This document shows, in pieces, positions 62,568-64,000 of a stretch of 64,000 nt of DNA. Each line of letters starts with the position of its first letter. Within the stretch, counting starts at the first letter, position 1. The stretch lies in assembly GCA_036677445.1 (NCBI GenBank), contig JAVBWI010000002.1:135441-199440 (forward strand). Reading direction: 5' to 3'. This DNA comes from JAVBWI01 sp036677445. GTDB taxonomy: Bacteria > Bacillota > Clostridia > Christensenellales > CAG-138. A program made the translations under genes and the position numbers. The notes below the pieces were generated by a model, which was not told the DNA's origin, did no database searches, and was given only the letters and a program-made list of their open reading frames with translations.

Positions 62568-62636
62568 TCAATGGCGACGACAGCGATCGCTGGTATCGAA
62601 TAGTTTGCGAAGGCGCCGACAAGTGCACAAAGCCAT
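62568..62636 (-). CDS. possible 22-residue basic small peptide
   Basis: On the minus strand AAGGGAGGTGAATTT directly precedes ATG 62636, a near-perfect ribosome site, and a frame of 22 codons follows (MALCTCRRLRKLF, then an Arg-rich end). It has three cysteines and many arginines. A GGCGGCACC/GGTGCGCC hairpin with TTTGTTT near 62492-62450 could terminate it. An overlapping frame from GTG 62644 has a hydrophobic start but worse spacing. Evidence is the ribosome site only. Confidence 0.3.
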   Translation of the reverse strand: MALCTCRRLRKLFDTSDRCRRH

Positions 62637-62644
62637 AAATTCAC

Positions 62645-63120
62645 CTCCCTTATGACAGGATATATACCATACTATTCAAGTGGAATGGGTATTGTGAATA
62701 GACGTTGTGAATGGTATACAGCTCCGGTTTACGGGGGAAATATTAGTTTATGCCGTGAGAGGATGAGCGGCGGATAGAGCAGGGGCCAAATAGTGGGACT
62801 TGTTTTGTACCTGCTTTTCGGGTCTTCATATGCATTTTACGCGCATTTCCAATTCTTGATGAACGCGGTAAAGGGCTGCCGTACTTTTTCTGGCGCGACA
62901 GCCCCACCATTATTCCCTTTTTACGTTTCTTGCCCGTTCTCTTGGATTGGGTTCCCTACAACCCGCTCTGAAAATGTTACCAAATTGAAAACGTTACATT
63001 TGCCGCCTTCAATGTGCAACCCAACGGCCCGGCTATACGTTTATATTTAAAAAGAAGACTTGTAAGGTTGCCAGGGCTTGTCCCTGTTTTGGCCCGGTTC
63101 CCAGGATTGGAGGTTTTCCT
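62645..63120. other. intergenic region without a recognised gene
   Basis: AT-richer stretch. TATACCAT (62663-62670) has a match ATGGTATA at about 62711-62718. An open frame at 62793 lacks a ribosome site and family likeness. GGAGG at about 63107 is the ribosome site of the next gene. I see no clear promoter pair. Confidence 0.5.
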
Positions 63121-64000
63121 ATGAAAAAGAGATTCTTTTCAACACTATTGGCAATGCTCCTCATCTTCACAATGCTGCCCACGACAGCACTTGCGGCGGG
63201 CAGCGACGCCACGCTCTCCGCGCTGACCCTGACCGGCGCCACGCTCTCGCCCGCGTTTTCGAGCGGCACGCTCGTCTATACCGCGTCGGTCGCCAACAGT
63301 GTAACGGAGATCACCATCGCCGCGACGAGAAGCGATAGCGACGCGACAATGACGCTTAAAAAGGGCAGCGGCAGCGCGGTGGCGTGGGATGGCACGGCCT
63401 CCACGCAGACGCTTGACGTGGGCGAGAACGTGTTCACAATCGCCGTCACATCGGAGGACAGCACGACCCTAAAGACGTACACAGTCACTGTCACGCGGGC
63501 GAGCATCAGCGGCGACGCCACGCTTTCCGCGCTGACCCTGACCGGCGCCACGCTTTCGCCCGCGTTTTCGAGCGGTACGCTTAACTATACCGCGTCGGTC
63601 GCCAACAGCGTGACGGGCGTCACGATCGCCGCCACCAAAAACCATGCCGGTGCTACGATGACGCTCAAAAAAGGCAGCGGCAGCGCGGTGGCGTGGGATG
63701 GCACGGCCTCCGCGCAGGCACTTGACGTGGGCGTGAACGTGTTCACAATCGCCGTCACAGCAGAGGACGGCACGACAAATATGGCGTACACCGTGACCGT
63801 CACGCGGTCGAGCACCAGCGACGACGCTACGCTTTCCGCGCTGACCCTGACCGGTGCCACGCTTTCGCCCGCGTTTTCGAGCGGTACGCTTAACTATACC
63901 GCGTCGGTCGCCAACAGCGTGACGGGCGTCACGATCGCCGCCGCCAAAAACCATGCCGGCGCGACGATGACGCTTAAAAAAGGCAGCGGCAGCGCGGTGG
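63121..64000 (+). CDS. secreted protein with tandem cadherin-like beta-sandwich repeats, 5' part
   Basis: Starts at ATG 63121 behind TTGGAGG and is open through the right edge (293 codons seen). A signal peptide (MKKRFFSTLLAMLLIFTML, cut near TALAAG) is followed by repeats of 103 residues, each with DATLSALTLTGATLSPAFS, LxYTASVANSVT, ATMTLKKGSGSAVAWDG and NVFTIAVT-x-ED-T-x-YTVTVTR. This matches the cadherin-like beta-sandwich domain of Clostridial surface proteins, often followed by S-layer or other binding domains, which would be outside the window. It probably acts in cell-surface adhesion. Confidence 0.9.
   Translation, partial: MKKRFFSTLLAMLLIFTMLPTTALAAGSDATLSALTLTGATLSPAFSSGTLVYTASVANSVTEITIAATRSDSDATMTLKKGSGSAVAWDGTASTQTLDVGENVFTIAVTSEDSTTLKTYTVTVTRASISGDATLSALTLTGATLSPAFSSGTLNYTASVANSVTGVTIAATKNHAGATMTLKKGSGSAVAWDGTASAQALDVGVNVFTIAVTAEDGTTNMAYTVTVTRSSTSDDATLSALTLTGATLSPAFSSGTLNYTASVANSVTGVTIAAAKNHAGATMTLKKGSGSAV
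63205..64000 (+). repeat. 309-bp in-frame tandem repeat inside the surface protein gene
   Basis: Units begin with GACGC(C/T)ACGCT at 63205, 63514 and 63823, exactly 309 bp apart; the third is cut by the edge. Units 2 and 3 differ at only a few bases over the visible 178 bp, mostly silent, while unit 1 is more different, so the array has grown or been homogenised recently. Confidence 0.92.

Noticed and set aside
62793..63050. 85-codon frame in the gap before the surface protein
   Set aside because: No ribosome site; GTG start; sequence not like any family and low coding character.
63469..63954. Long minus-strand open frames with repeated products inside the surface-protein region
   Set aside because: They are shadows of the 309-bp coding repeat; the plus frame has signal peptide, ribosome site and family likeness.

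Overview
The window looks like a chromosomal segment of a spore-forming, low-oxygen Firmicute of class Clostridia. It has GC-rich genes, AT-rich promoters and strong GGAGG-type ribosome sites. Supporting marks are three alpha/beta-type small acid-soluble spore proteins, a yloU-yloV-recG order as in Bacillus, a NifS-ThiI pair, MutS2, a FMN-binding/NusG-domain-II pair typical of anaerobes, and sugar ABC transporters of the Rbs type. No rRNA, tRNA, CRISPR array, prophage or insertion sequence was recognised. The genus cannot be fixed from the sequence alone.

Layout. 1-2.9 kb: a leftward purine operon purE-purC-purF-purM (purM cut by the window edge), with a promoter whose spacer holds a CGAAC-type palindrome. 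3.2-5.0 kb: leftward creatininase-family and ornithine-cyclodeaminase-family genes. 5.4-13.8 kb: housekeeping genes (cysteine desulfurase, thiI, a DUF3298-like lipoprotein, GIY-YIG protein, Asp23/YloU, DAK2/YloV, recG). 13.9-15.9 kb: a tandem triplet of spore proteins facing a cell-wall amidase. 16.2-26.1 kb: aminotransferase, U32 peptidase-family protein, mutS2, DUF523, and a response regulator-histidine kinase-HtrA operon. 26.2-26.7 kb: an array of six perfect hairpins, then a 35-codon arginine/glycine-rich small gene with its own ribosome site and terminator. 26.7-29.0 kb: leftward DUF1622, a protein with three FMN-binding domains, and a NusG-domain-II protein. 29.2-37.4 kb: a Rieske/FAD oxidoreductase coupled to a tocopherol-cyclase-like gene, a cupin, a DUF1002 protein, a sigma/anti-sigma pair, a small membrane protein with a leader peptide, and a TetR regulator with a double operator next to an NADPH-type flavin oxidoreductase.

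37.5-58.2 kb is the most interesting block, about 20 kb that appears devoted to one carbohydrate-like substrate. It has a NagB-like deaminase/isomerase, a short cytosolic ceramidase-family hydrolase, a ROK repressor, two complete Rbs-type ABC transporters, two DegT-family PLP aminotransferases, two Gfo/Idh/MocA dehydrogenases, a xylose-isomerase-like TIM barrel protein, a family-9 carbohydrate-binding-like protein, a NagA-type deacetylase and a zinc alcohol dehydrogenase. Together they suggest uptake of an N-acylated amino sugar or aminocyclitol, deacylation, removal of the amino group by transamination or deamination, and oxidation/isomerisation into central metabolism. The substrate is an inference.

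58.2-64 kb: a GC-rich non-coding stretch with several stem-loops ending in a terminator-like hairpin, a DUF2935 protein, a membrane-embedded M28-type peptidase, two paralogous helical proteins of unknown function, and the start of a secreted protein made of 309-bp (103-residue) cadherin-like repeats that runs off the right edge.
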